In this document: positions 1 to 7,477 of the stretch, piece by piece | How positions within the stretch are numbered: the first letter of the stretch is position 1 | How the letters are laid out: each line of letters opens with the position of its first letter | Assembly: GCA_002309695.1 (NCBI GenBank) | Contig: DBXV01000004.1 | Coordinates: forward strand, 11,598 to 25,616 | Direction of reading: 5' to 3' | DNA: 14,019 bases | Source: Myxococcales bacterium UBA1203 | Lineage (GTDB): Bacteria > Myxococcota > Myxococcia > Myxococcales > UBA5297 | The notes under the pieces: generated by a model | The model's database searches: none | Seen by the model: the letters and a program-made list of their open reading frames with translations, nothing else | Told to the model about the DNA's origin: nothing | Position numbers and translations under genes: made by a program

Positions 1-1275
1 GTGGCAGTAGCCGCCGTCAGTGGCCGTGTAGCGCCGGAAGAGGTCTTTTTCCACAGCAGACGCCTTTTCGTACCACCCAACCACTGTGTCGTTGTCATGG
101 GTGCCCGTATAGACAACGCAGTCATGCCCATGCCGAAATGGAAGATGGGGGGAAGCCGCGCCCTCACCAAAGGCGAATTGGAGCACACGCATCCCCGGCA
201 TTCCCCACTTTTCCCGCAGCTCACGGACACCGCGGGTGATGATGCCCAGGTCCTCGGCAATAAACGGCGTCTCGCCCAAAGCATTCTTGACGGCCGCGAA
301 AAAGTCGTCGCCGGGGCCCTTCACCCACTTGCCCTCGCGCGCCGTGGCCGCGGTTCCCGGGACAGACCAGTAGGCCTCGAAAGCCCGGAAATGGTCGATG
401 CGCAGGACATCACACTGGCGAAGCGCCGCCTGAATGCGCCGAATCCACCAGCCGTAGCCGTCGGCCTTCAGTTTGTCCCAGTCATAAATGGGGGAACCCC
501 AAAGCTGGCCGTCCTTGGCGAAATAGTCGGGCGGCACACCGGAGACGAACTTGGGCGAGCCGTCTTCGTTCAGCTGGAAATACTGACGGGCAGCCCAGAC
601 ATCCGAGCTGTTGCGAGAGCAGTAAATGGGGATGTCGCCGATGAGCTTGATGCCCGCGGACGCCGCCTTTTTGCGGAGCGCCTCCAGCTGCTGGAAGAAC
701 CGGAACTGAATGTATTTCGCGCAGTCAATCTCGCGCCCGGCGGTCTCGCGCAGCCTGCGCAGCCCTTCATCGGTGTGAAGCGCCAGCTCCGCGGGCCACA
801 TCCACCAGGGGCGGTTGTCGTTCTGCCTGCGGGCGGCGGAGAACAGCGCCCAGTCGTCCAGCCAGTCCTTTTCCTTCTCGCAGAAAGCGTCGTAGGCGCG
901 GCGGTCGCGGCCCTGAGCAAAGAAGCGCTGAGCGGCCCTGGCCAGGAGGTCATTCCGGGTGCGGAGGACAAAGCCGTAATCCACGAGCGAACTCTGGGGG
1001 ACACGGGCCGAATTCAGCTCCTCGGGAAGCAGGTCGCCGGCGCGCTCCAGCTCGGCCAGCGAGACCAGAAAGGGCGAGCCCGCCCAGGTTGACATGGCCA
1101 TGTAGGGATTGCCCGCATCATCGGGGCCCAGAGGCAAAATCTGCCAGAACGACTGGCCCGCAGCCGCCAAAAAATCGACGAACCAGTGCGCACGCTCGCC
1201 CAGATCGCCAATGCCGAAGTCCCCGGGAAGGCTGGAAATGTGAAGCAGCACGCCGGCCGAACGCTTGAAATTCAT
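1..1275 (-). CDS. malQ: 4-alpha-glucanotransferase (amylomaltase), GH77, C-terminus missing
   Basis: Cytoplasmic disproportionating enzyme that transfers alpha-1,4-glucan segments between maltodextrins or onto glucose, used in maltodextrin and glycogen metabolism. The frame is open for 425 codons from ATG 1275 to the window edge; the family is usually about 500 residues, so roughly the last 75 are lost. All three catalytic acids are in place: nucleophile Asp294 in RIDHFRAFEAYW, acid/base Glu341 in FIAEDLG, and Asp394 in YTGTHDNDT. This numbering is almost the same as in Thermus amylomaltase. The N-terminus (GVLLHISSLPGDFGIGDLG, about residues 8-26) and IPIYCSRNSSDVW (about 210-222) are also typical. 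A GGAG ribosome site lies about 9 nt upstream of the start. The gene follows the envC-like gene on the same strand but has its own promoter-like element about 75 bp upstream, so it probably starts a separate transcript. No abnormal residue was seen. Confidence 0.97.
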   Translation of the reverse strand, partial: MNFKRSAGVLLHISSLPGDFGIGDLGERAHWFVDFLAAAGQSFWQILPLGPDDAGNPYMAMSTWAGSPFLVSLAELERAGDLLPEELNSARVPQSSLVDYGFVLRTRNDLLARAAQRFFAQGRDRRAYDAFCEKEKDWLDDWALFSAARRQNDNRPWWMWPAELALHTDEGLRRLRETAGREIDCAKYIQFRFFQQLEALRKKAASAGIKLIGDIPIYCSRNSSDVWAARQYFQLNEDGSPKFVSGVPPDYFAKDGQLWGSPIYDWDKLKADGYGWWIRRIQAALRQCDVLRIDHFRAFEAYWSVPGTAATAREGKWVKGPGDDFFAAVKNALGETPFIAEDLGIITRGVRELREKWGMPGMRVLQFAFGEGAASPHLPFRHGHDCVVYTGTHDNDTVVGWYEKASAVEKDLFRRYTATDGGYCH

Positions 1276-1333
1276 GGTGGTCTCCATTTGCCGAAATAAG
1301 GGTGCGCAGATGTGGATACGCATCTCGCCCCTT

Positions 1334-1375
1334 GGAAAGGGCGGGGCCCTTAGTGCAGGCGCCTTGTCGTGTCCA
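1334..1375 (-). promoter_or_regulatory. Promoter-like element upstream of malQ
   Basis: On the minus strand a TGGACA hexamer (1370-1375) is followed after exactly 17 bp by TAAGGG (1347-1352), then a GC block CCCCGCCC and TTTCC. The hexamers and spacing fit a sigma-70-type promoter, although the -10 lacks the final T. The -10 and downstream block match three other elements in this window, ahead of the DUF2760 gene, serS and ppdK. The malQ start codon is about 72 nt downstream of the -10. The stretch AAGGGC-CCC-GCCCTT could also fold as a small hairpin. The promoter role is inferred from position and recurrence. Confidence 0.6.
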
Positions 1376-1449
1376 GCCATCGGGGCGGTCCCGAAAGTCA
1401 CCGTCAGGAATGAAAAACTTCACTCTGCCGGCACTGTTTCTGGACGCCT

Positions 1450-1467
1450 GTCCAAAGTTTGTTGGAC
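1450..1467 (-). other. Small inverted repeat after the envC-like gene
   Basis: GTCCAA (1450-1455) and TTGGAC (1462-1467) form a perfect 6-bp stem with a 6-nt loop, 8 bp past the stop codon of the envC-like gene. No T-run follows directly; the nearest (TTTTT) is about 40 nt further on. It could be a weak or factor-dependent transcription end for the upstream genes, or chance. The rest of the 199-bp gap to malQ holds the malQ promoter-like element. Confidence 0.3.
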
Positions 1468-1474
1468 GCACGTC

Positions 1475-2644
1475 TCACTTTCCCCCGCCGAACCAGTCCT
1501 TGGGGTCCACCGGCGACCCGCGGCGCCTCAGCTCAAAATAGAGATAGGCGCCTTTGAGCGACCCCGTCTCCCCCACGGTCCCCACCTGCTGCCCGGGCGC
1601 GACATCGCTGTCCTTCTCGCAGTCAATCTCATCCAGATGGGCATACAGCGAGTGGTAGCCGTCCCCGTGGTCGATGATGACCAGGTTGCCGTAGCCCCGG
1701 AAAGTGGCCGCGTGGACCACCCTGCCCGCGCTGACGGCGCGAACGGCGGTTCCCCGAGACGCCCGAATGTCCAGCCCGTTCTGAAAGGTCACGGTGTTGA
1801 ACTTGGGATTCACGATTTTGCCGAAGCCCACCTCGATGAACCCGTCGGCCGGAAAAGTCAGAAAGCCCATGTGCTGGCGGGCGAACAAATCCTGAGGCGT
1901 GGGCTCCTCGTCGGGCACGGCGCCGCTGCGCATCTCTTCCAGATAGATCTTGAGGTTGTTCTGCGCGCGCTCCAGCTCCGTCAGCGTCCTCTCGCGCAGA
2001 ACTTTTTCACTCAGAAGCCTGCGATGCATCGCTTCCAGCGCAGCCTTCTGCTCTCTGGCAGCCTCCTCGCGGCTGGTGGCCTCTTTCAGCTTTTGCAGAT
2101 GAAGAGACTGCGCCGCCGAGAGGGCTTTTTCCCGCGCGCGCAGCTCATCGAGCGAAATCTGAGCGCGCCGCACCCACCGCAAATCGCCGTCCAGCACCTG
2201 AGACAGCGCGCGCTTTCGCCGCAGAAGCTGACTGAACGAGCGCGCCGACTCCAGAAGGCTCCCGCCCTTGTCCCGCGACAGTCGCTGCATGGCCCGCAGG
2301 CGAGGCGCCAGCATGTCCAGCTGAGCATTCACGCCGTCCCGCGTGGCCTCCAAATCCCTCTGCGTCCGCAGCAGTGCTTCCGCCGCCGCTTTCTCGGCCG
2401 CGCGCGCCATCACCGCCGCGTCATCGACCCCGCGCTGGACGCGCTCCGCCTCTTCGAGAGCTTCCAGAACCGACGCAGCCTCCAGCTGGACTTTCTCCAG
2501 AAGCGATTCCTCGGTCCGAATCTTCGTCTCCAGGTCCGCAATCCGCGCATCGACAGCCGAAGGCGCGTCCGCCAGCGCATCGCGTCCCCACAGAGCCAGC
2601 ACCAGCGCAGCCGCTCCCGCAAAATACCCCAGACGCAGCCTCAT
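1475..2644 (-). CDS. EnvC-like murein hydrolase activator with degenerate LytM (M23) domain
   Basis: A periplasmic coiled-coil protein of 389 residues. EnvC relatives switch on N-acetylmuramoyl-L-alanine amidases during cell separation. A signal peptide (about 1-26, MRLRLGYFAGAAALVLALWG then ADA) leads into long coiled coils (about 30-235) and a C-terminal LytM/M23 fold (about 270-389). The zinc ligands of active M23 peptidases are missing: the HxGxD position reads QNGLD (288-292) and the final HxH reads YLY (367-369). The ending YLYFELRRRGSPVDPKDW closely follows the E. coli EnvC tail, and the length is near EnvC (419). It therefore looks like a non-catalytic activator. I placed the start at 2644, where ATG overlaps the TGA of the NAGPA gene as ATGA and gives a clean signal peptide; a longer frame from 2764 would add 40 residues with no signal peptide at its front. 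The overlap implies translational coupling with the NAGPA gene. Confidence 0.88.
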   Translation of the reverse strand: MRLRLGYFAGAAALVLALWGRDALADAPSAVDARIADLETKIRTEESLLEKVQLEAASVLEALEEAERVQRGVDDAAVMARAAEKAAAEALLRTQRDLEATRDGVNAQLDMLAPRLRAMQRLSRDKGGSLLESARSFSQLLRRKRALSQVLDGDLRWVRRAQISLDELRAREKALSAAQSLHLQKLKEATSREEAAREQKAALEAMHRRLLSEKVLRERTLTELERAQNNLKIYLEEMRSGAVPDEEPTPQDLFARQHMGFLTFPADGFIEVGFGKIVNPKFNTVTFQNGLDIRASRGTAVRAVSAGRVVHAATFRGYGNLVIIDHGDGYHSLYAHLDEIDCEKDSDVAPGQQVGTVGETGSLKGAYLYFELRRRGSPVDPKDWFGGGK

Positions 2645-4383
2645 CCGCGGTGCCCCCGCCGGCGCAGTCTGAGACCCAGCCATACGAATCCGGCCAGAAT
2701 CCAGAACATCGAAAGCGCAGAGCCCGTGCCCGAAGCACCGCAGCCGCTGCTCTCCAGCGTCCACTGAGGGTCCTTCTCAGGAAGCGAGCCGCTGGAATTT
2801 CCCGCATCATCCAGAGGAAGCGGCGCCGCATCCGAACCGCCGTCATCGACGTCCGCCGCTGTCCCTGCATCCGCTTCCACAGGTCCCGCGTCCGTCCCGG
2901 GTCCAGGAGGAGAAATGGCATCACAGGCGTCGCCGATGCCGTCGCCGTCCGTGTCCGCCTGGTCTGGATTGGCGTCGTGCGGGCAGTTGTCCGACTCGTC
3001 CGGAACGCCGTCGCCGTCCGCGTCGCTGACGATTTTGGCGAGGGAAATAGCGGCAGCGGCCATGCCTCCCGAGGTCACAGAGGCCGAAGCAGAGCCATTT
3101 TCATAGCCCGCGAGAGACGCCGACGCCGTGTAGTCCCCGGGCGCGAGGTCAGAAAAAACAGCCGCGCCGCTGTTCCCAGTAGAGGCCGACGCGCCGCCGC
3201 TGAGCGTCACCGAAGCGCCCGAAAGCGGACTTCCCGAGGCCGCGTCCGTCACGTTCACGGTCAGGGCGCCCAGCTTGGCGAGCCCCAGGCTGCCCCACAC
3301 CGTTTCGCCGTAAGTCGAGAGCGTTCGCTGATGCGAATTGGAGGCGTAGCCCGCCATGGAGGCCTTCAGCGTGTATTCGCCGAGCGGCAGGTCGAACCTG
3401 AAATTGCCGTTCTCGTCCGTGGTCACAGACGCGCTGGATGGCCCGGACACCTGAACCGCGGCGCCGGAAAGCCGCGTCTGCATCGAGCTGTCGGCGGCAT
3501 CAAAGACGACGCCGCGCAGCGTAGCCGTGGTGACAGCCGCGTCCGAAACGATGACGGCGAGGTGATTGGCGACGACGCGCTGACTGCCGTCACTGGGCGT
3601 GTTCACCGCCGAATAGCCGCCGCTGCTGTTCTTCAGAACCATGGCCGACGAGCCGCCGCCGTCGAAGTTGATGGCCGAATAGGCGCCGAGCCCGCGGAGG
3701 ATGTCGCCCAGCTCCGAGCACTTGAGGCCCTTGCTGGCATCCAGACGCCCATCGACCACCACCATCCAGAGTGTCTTCTTGTCCTGCGAGAGGCCAACGC
3801 CCGTCCTCGGATGCAGCCCGCCGCAGTGGCCGGGATCGCCGTCGGGATAGCTCGAAATGGTCTGACCCTCGCGCACGATGTCCGGGAAGCCGGAGACCAC
3901 GCCCTTCATCCAGCTGCTGTCGAAGGCGACGACCTCGGACTGGCGGTGAATCTCGGCGCGGCCGCTGCCGAAAATGAAGTTCGCCATCGAGGTGCCGTCC
4001 GCGATGCCCCACGACTCGCCGTCCCCCGCCGACATGCCGATGGTGTCGTAGTTCGTGTACTCAAAAAAATCGCCGTTGATGGCCGCCGACGCGCCCACGG
4101 CCTTGGCGAAATTGCCCGGCGTCTTCTTCCGCTCGCCCGACTTGGTGGAGCGCAGCGAGACGCGGGGATTCGTGAGGTCAACCTGCAGCGCGTAAATTTT
4201 CAGGGCGCGGGGCGAGGTCGTGGTGCGCTTCAGAAGCCGCACGCCGGGAAACGGGTCAGACCAGACGTCATCCGCACGCGCGGGCAGCGCCCAGAGGGCC
4301 AGCGCCAGAAAGGCCGCCGCCGTCAGAAAGAGCGCCGGAAAAGTCATCGCCAGACACTGACTCCGCTGCTGCTGCCGCTCCAT
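2641..4383 (-). CDS. Secreted phosphodiester glycosidase (NAGPA domain) with TSP3 repeats and MYXO-CTERM-type tail
   Basis: A 580-residue exported surface protein. Order: signal peptide (about 1-37, core LFLTAAAFLALALWALPARA), NAGPA/DUF2233 domain (about 58-280), two carboxypeptidase-regulatory-like beta domains (about 288-370 and 372-450), calcium-binding thrombospondin type-3 repeats (454-488, DADGDGVPDESDNCP and DTDGDGIGDACD), a low-complexity Asp/Gly/Ala linker, and a C-terminal GCG - hydrophobic helix - RLRRR tail (about 547-576) as in MYXO-CTERM proteins. NAGPA hallmarks are AAINGDFF (100-107), RTGVGLSQDKKTLWMVVVDGR (193-213) and AINFDGGGSSAMV (237-249). The mammalian family member removes GlcNAc from phosphodiesters; the bacterial substrate here is unknown, perhaps a cell-wall or exopolysaccharide phosphodiester. 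GGGAGG (4389-4394) lies 5 nt before ATG 4383, which favours this start over the internal Met13. It overlaps the envC-like gene by 4 bp, which hints at a shared envelope role. The tail implies myxosortase-type processing to the surface. Confidence 0.88.
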   Translation of the reverse strand: MERQQQRSQCLAMTFPALFLTAAAFLALALWALPARADDVWSDPFPGVRLLKRTTTSPRALKIYALQVDLTNPRVSLRSTKSGERKKTPGNFAKAVGASAAINGDFFEYTNYDTIGMSAGDGESWGIADGTSMANFIFGSGRAEIHRQSEVVAFDSSWMKGVVSGFPDIVREGQTISSYPDGDPGHCGGLHPRTGVGLSQDKKTLWMVVVDGRLDASKGLKCSELGDILRGLGAYSAINFDGGGSSAMVLKNSSGGYSAVNTPSDGSQRVVANHLAVIVSDAAVTTATLRGVVFDAADSSMQTRLSGAAVQVSGPSSASVTTDENGNFRFDLPLGEYTLKASMAGYASNSHQRTLSTYGETVWGSLGLAKLGALTVNVTDAASGSPLSGASVTLSGGASASTGNSGAAVFSDLAPGDYTASASLAGYENGSASASVTSGGMAAAAISLAKIVSDADGDGVPDESDNCPHDANPDQADTDGDGIGDACDAISPPGPGTDAGPVEADAGTAADVDDGGSDAAPLPLDDAGNSSGSLPEKDPQWTLESSGCGASGTGSALSMFWILAGFVWLGLRLRRRGHRG

Positions 4384-4464
4384 GACCGCCTCCCGCGAAA
4401 CGCTGCCGAACCCACTGCTGAAAACATCACATCCGCCGTCATTCAGGCGGACGCGGCGCAGATG

Positions 4465-5499
4465 CTACTTCTTCCACAGCATCCGCCAGGGGTGAGACTT
4501 GAGCTCGGTAATCAGCGCCCGCAGGTCCTCATAGAGCGCGTCATCTTTGACCAGTGCCCCCAGTGAGCCCTTGCCCTGCTCCACGCCGCTCACGATGCGG
4601 TCCACCCCGGCCATGAGCCTGTCCGCCTTGTCGATGGTCTCGTTCAGCTTCCGCGAAGCGCTCTCTGCATCTCGAAGCGCCCGCTTCAGCGCCTCCATGT
4701 CCTCCGGCGTCACCGAAGCGGACAGGCGGTCGAGGTTGGCCAGTGCGCTCTGTGCCTGTGAAGTCATCGCCGGCAGGTCGCGCTTCAGGGCCGCCGTCAC
4801 CTGCGCCAGATCTTTCAGCGAACGGTTCAGGTCGCCGTTTTTGTCCAGCATCCGGTTCCCCTTCACCGTCAGCTGATCCAGCGAGACGGTGATGCGGTCC
4901 AGCCGCTGAACCATAACGGCGATGGTCCCACCCTGCTCTTCGAGAAACTTCCGCAGGCCGGCAGCTACGAGACGGACCTCGCCCAGAATCGTCCTCACGG
5001 AGCCGCTGTCGATTTCCCCGGCCAGCGTCTGGAGCGTCGCCATCAAGTCCATCAGGCGCGGCATCAGCTGGTCCAGACGCTGGGGATAGGCGCGCAGAAC
5101 AGCTCCCTTTTCGAGGAGCGGCGCCTTTGGGTCACCCTGCGCCAGCTCGACGTACGCCTCGCCCAGCGGCCCCTGCGTCGCGAACTCGATGCGCGTTCCC
5201 TGATGGAGTCGGCCGTAAATCTCGCGGTCAATCTCCATCTCCATGTGAACGGCCAGCAGGCGCCCGTTTTCATCGGTCCGCTCGGGCAGAAGCGCCACGC
5301 TCCTGACGCGGCCAACCCTCACGCCGGCCATGCGCACCGGCGCACCGCGGGGAATGCCTTCCGAGTGCGAAAGGTCGGCCCGCAGCAGCTCTCCCGACGG
5401 CGAAAACGCGTCCATCAAAAAGAGCAGCCCGGCGGCGCCGGCCAGTGCGGCGGCGATGAGGATGCCCACTTTGATTTCTGTCCGCCGCTCGTCCGCCAT
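4465..5499 (-). CDS. MCE/MlaD family phospholipid-transport protein
   Basis: A 344-residue inner-membrane-anchored periplasmic protein of the MCE family, which forms hexameric rings or tubes that carry lipids between membranes. A cytoplasmic start (MADERRTEIKVG) precedes one transmembrane helix (about 10-30). The MCE domain follows (about 37-118), with the characteristic RGAPVRMAGVRVGRV and QGPLGEAYVEL segments. A long helical region (about 140-320) precedes GKGSLGALVKDDALYEDL and a final HPWRMLWKK, an ending common to proteobacterial MCE proteins. No MlaE-type permease or MlaF-type ATPase lies beside it, so it is an orphan here and its partners must be elsewhere. It starts 15 bp after the stop of the DHH gene, with AAGGA just upstream of ATG, and lies 81 bp before the NAGPA gene. 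The exact cargo cannot be told from sequence. Confidence 0.92.
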   Translation of the reverse strand: MADERRTEIKVGILIAAALAGAAGLLFLMDAFSPSGELLRADLSHSEGIPRGAPVRMAGVRVGRVRSVALLPERTDENGRLLAVHMEMEIDREIYGRLHQGTRIEFATQGPLGEAYVELAQGDPKAPLLEKGAVLRAYPQRLDQLMPRLMDLMATLQTLAGEIDSGSVRTILGEVRLVAAGLRKFLEEQGGTIAVMVQRLDRITVSLDQLTVKGNRMLDKNGDLNRSLKDLAQVTAALKRDLPAMTSQAQSALANLDRLSASVTPEDMEALKRALRDAESASRKLNETIDKADRLMAGVDRIVSGVEQGKGSLGALVKDDALYEDLRALITELKSHPWRMLWKK

Positions 5500-5514
5500 G
5501 ATTCCTTCGTTTCC

Positions 5515-6492
5515 TCAGCCGTTGTCCTGCCAGTCGCTCTGCAGCTCCTGAATGATGGCCATGGCAGTCCGCCGCGCGTGCTCCAGATCGTCCTCGGGAT
5601 AGGACACCGCGCCCACCACAGGATGGCCGCCGCCGCCGTAGCGCTCGCAGATGCGGGCCAGGTCGTGCGTGCGAAGTTCCGGATGCCAGGGATTGGACCC
5701 AACCGACACCTTGGAACGTCCCGGACCGCGGCTGACGGCCACTGTGTAGCGCGCCTCAGGGAACTGCTCGTAGGGAATGAACTTGTTGACGTTGCCCAGA
5801 TACAGGTCGCCCACGTCGTAAAAAGCCACGCCCTTTTTCAGCCGGGTCCGGCTGTGAACCGTCTCCACCACGTGGAGGTGGCGCTCGTAGAGGGGGCCCA
5901 GGCGCTCGCTCACGTAGTCCAGATTCACGATTTCACTCAGCGGCCGGCGCTGCAGATCGCCGATGAGCCGGGGAATGAAGTCAGGCCCGGGGCTGGCCTC
6001 AATGACCAGCATCAGCCTGAGCGCGGGAGCGTCGAGGCGAACAGCGCTGGCCGCATCGGGAAAAGCCGCGCCGTCGATGATCTCTGCCCAGTGAATCAGC
6101 TCGTTCAGAGGCTCGGTGTCGAAGCCGAACTTTTCGCGCAGTGTCCGGGCAATGAAGCGCGTGCAGCTTTTGGCTTCCGGGTCGTGAAACTTCCGGCCGC
6201 TGGTGTCGGCCCGGAAGTGAGCCTCCTCGCCGGGATTGGGGAAGCTGGAAACGTGATGGTCGAACCACCACGTCAGCTTCGGGGACGTCGAGTAGCGGAA
6301 GTCCACCAGCGCGTTCACATCCCCGTCGAAGAGGGCGGGATCCAGAGGGGCGGAACTTCCGTGGGACATGCCCTGATAGGCCACCTCCCCGCCGCTTCCG
6401 AGCACGCCCGTCTCGCGAAAGAACCGCGTCATGACGGCCGCCGAGGAGGCGCCGTCGAAGCATCCGTCGTGATAAAGAATTTTGAGCCGCAT
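5515..6492 (-). CDS. DHH/DHHA1 family phosphoesterase
   Basis: A 325-residue cytoplasmic protein with the two-domain layout of DHH phosphoesterases, manganese enzymes that cleave short oligonucleotides, pAp, cyclic dinucleotides or polyphosphates. Metal-site motifs are visible: YHDGCFDGASSA (7-18), VDFRY (63-67), the namesake FDHH (77-80) and HWAEIIDGAAF (134-144). The C-terminal DHHA1 domain ends with the glycine-rich GGGGHPVVGAV (286-296). The closest match by eye is the group of short DHH proteins sometimes annotated as oligoribonucleases or phosphohydrolases; the substrate cannot be assigned. It is shorter than RecJ and lacks RecJ's extra domains. There is no membrane or sensory region as in GdpP. 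AGGAGT about 9 nt before ATG 6492 supports the start. It lies 107 bp after ksgA and 15 bp before the MCE gene, on the same strand. Confidence 0.88.
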   Translation of the reverse strand: MRLKILYHDGCFDGASSAAVMTRFFRETGVLGSGGEVAYQGMSHGSSAPLDPALFDGDVNALVDFRYSTSPKLTWWFDHHVSSFPNPGEEAHFRADTSGRKFHDPEAKSCTRFIARTLREKFGFDTEPLNELIHWAEIIDGAAFPDAASAVRLDAPALRLMLVIEASPGPDFIPRLIGDLQRRPLSEIVNLDYVSERLGPLYERHLHVVETVHSRTRLKKGVAFYDVGDLYLGNVNKFIPYEQFPEARYTVAVSRGPGRSKVSVGSNPWHPELRTHDLARICERYGGGGHPVVGAVSYPEDDLEHARRTAMAIIQELQSDWQDNG

Positions 6493-6599
6493 GAGTCTGG
6501 ACTCCTGTTGTTCTGCCGCTGTCAGACGCTGCCCGGCCCGTTCCGGGAAAGTCTGCTGTCACGGCAGTCCTCTGCGCTTTTTGAGGTCGTTTTTCCGGT

Positions 6600-7475
6600 T
6601 CACCCGCCGTCCGCTGAATCGTCTCTGAGAGGGCCGCGCTGCGAGAGTGCGTTGGAGAGCGCAATAAATTCCGCCAGCGACAGCGCCTCGGCACGCGCCG
6701 TCGGATCCACGCCCGAGACGCGGAAAGCCTCTTCCATCGGCACCTGCTCAAAGAGGCCTGCATCTGTTTTGAGCGCGCCGCGCAGCATTTTCCGCCTCTG
6801 TGAAAAGGCCGCTCTGACCAGCCGCGTAAAAACATCCCGATCGGCGATGACAGGCGCCTGCTCCCCGCTGTGAAAGCGGATTCGCACCACGGCGGAATCG
6901 ACGCGCGGACTGGGCGTGAAGAGATGCCGCGGCACGCCGAACAGCAGCTCCACATCGGCGCAGGAAGCCAGAAGCACCGACAGCACGCCGCAGCTGCGCG
7001 TTCCAGGAGGAGAAGCCAGCCGCTCCGCCACTTCCTTCTGCACCAGAAACACCGCGCGGGAGACGTTCGCCCGCTGATCCAGCAGCTCGAAGAGAATCGG
7101 ACTCGTCAGCTGATAGGGCAGATTGCCCGCCACGACGGGACGCTCGGACTGCGCGGCATCCTGGAAATCAATTTTCGCCGCGTTTCCCGCGACAATGCGG
7201 ACATTGGGCAGCCGGAGCGTCTTTTCCAGAACGGCAATCATGTCCCGGTCGCGCTCGACAGCTGTCACCGAGGCGCCCGTAGCCGCCAGCGCCCGCGTCA
7301 GGTGTCCAAGGCCGGCCCCCAGCTCCACCACCGCGTCACCGGAGGACAGCTCACAGGCCGCCGCGATGCGCTCCAGAACAGCCTCATCCCCCAGAAAGCA
7401 CTGTCCCCAGCTCTTTTTGGCGTGCAGGTCGTTCCGATGCAGCAGCTCGGAGGGCGAAAGAGCGTCGCCGGACAT
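6600..7475 (-). CDS. rsmA: 16S rRNA (adenine1518-N6/adenine1519-N6)-dimethyltransferase
   Basis: KsgA/RsmA uses S-adenosylmethionine to dimethylate two adjacent adenines in the 3'-terminal hairpin of 16S rRNA late in 30S assembly. The 291-residue protein shows N-terminal KKSWGQCFLGD (20-30), the SAM-binding VVELGAGLGHLT (49-60), the catalytic NLPY (118-121), FTPSPRVDS (186-194) and AFSQRRKML (223-231), all standard for the family; the length is slightly above the usual 270-280. GGAGG, inside the end of the hsp70 gene and 10 nt before ATG 7475, gives a good start. The gap to the hsp70 stop codon is only 2 bp, so the two are almost certainly co-transcribed and probably translationally coupled. 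The 107 bp after it contain no recognisable terminator. Confidence 0.97.
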   Translation of the reverse strand: MSGDALSPSELLHRNDLHAKKSWGQCFLGDEAVLERIAAACELSSGDAVVELGAGLGHLTRALAATGASVTAVERDRDMIAVLEKTLRLPNVRIVAGNAAKIDFQDAAQSERPVVAGNLPYQLTSPILFELLDQRANVSRAVFLVQKEVAERLASPPGTRSCGVLSVLLASCADVELLFGVPRHLFTPSPRVDSAVVRIRFHSGEQAPVIADRDVFTRLVRAAFSQRRKMLRGALKTDAGLFEQVPMEEAFRVSGVDPTARAEALSLAEFIALSNALSQRGPLRDDSADGG

Positions 7476-7477
7476 GT

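Noticed and set aside
2645..2764. Longer N-terminus for the EnvC-like protein starting at 2764
   Set aside because: The 40 extra residues lie inside the NAGPA gene and push the signal peptide inward; ATG 2644 in the ATGA overlap is the better start.
2374..4566. Open frame of about 730 codons on the plus strand across the NAGPA gene
   Set aside because: Arg/Ala/Pro-rich translation with no family features, lying opposite clearly identified NAGPA and EnvC-like genes. Long antisense frames are expected at this G+C content.
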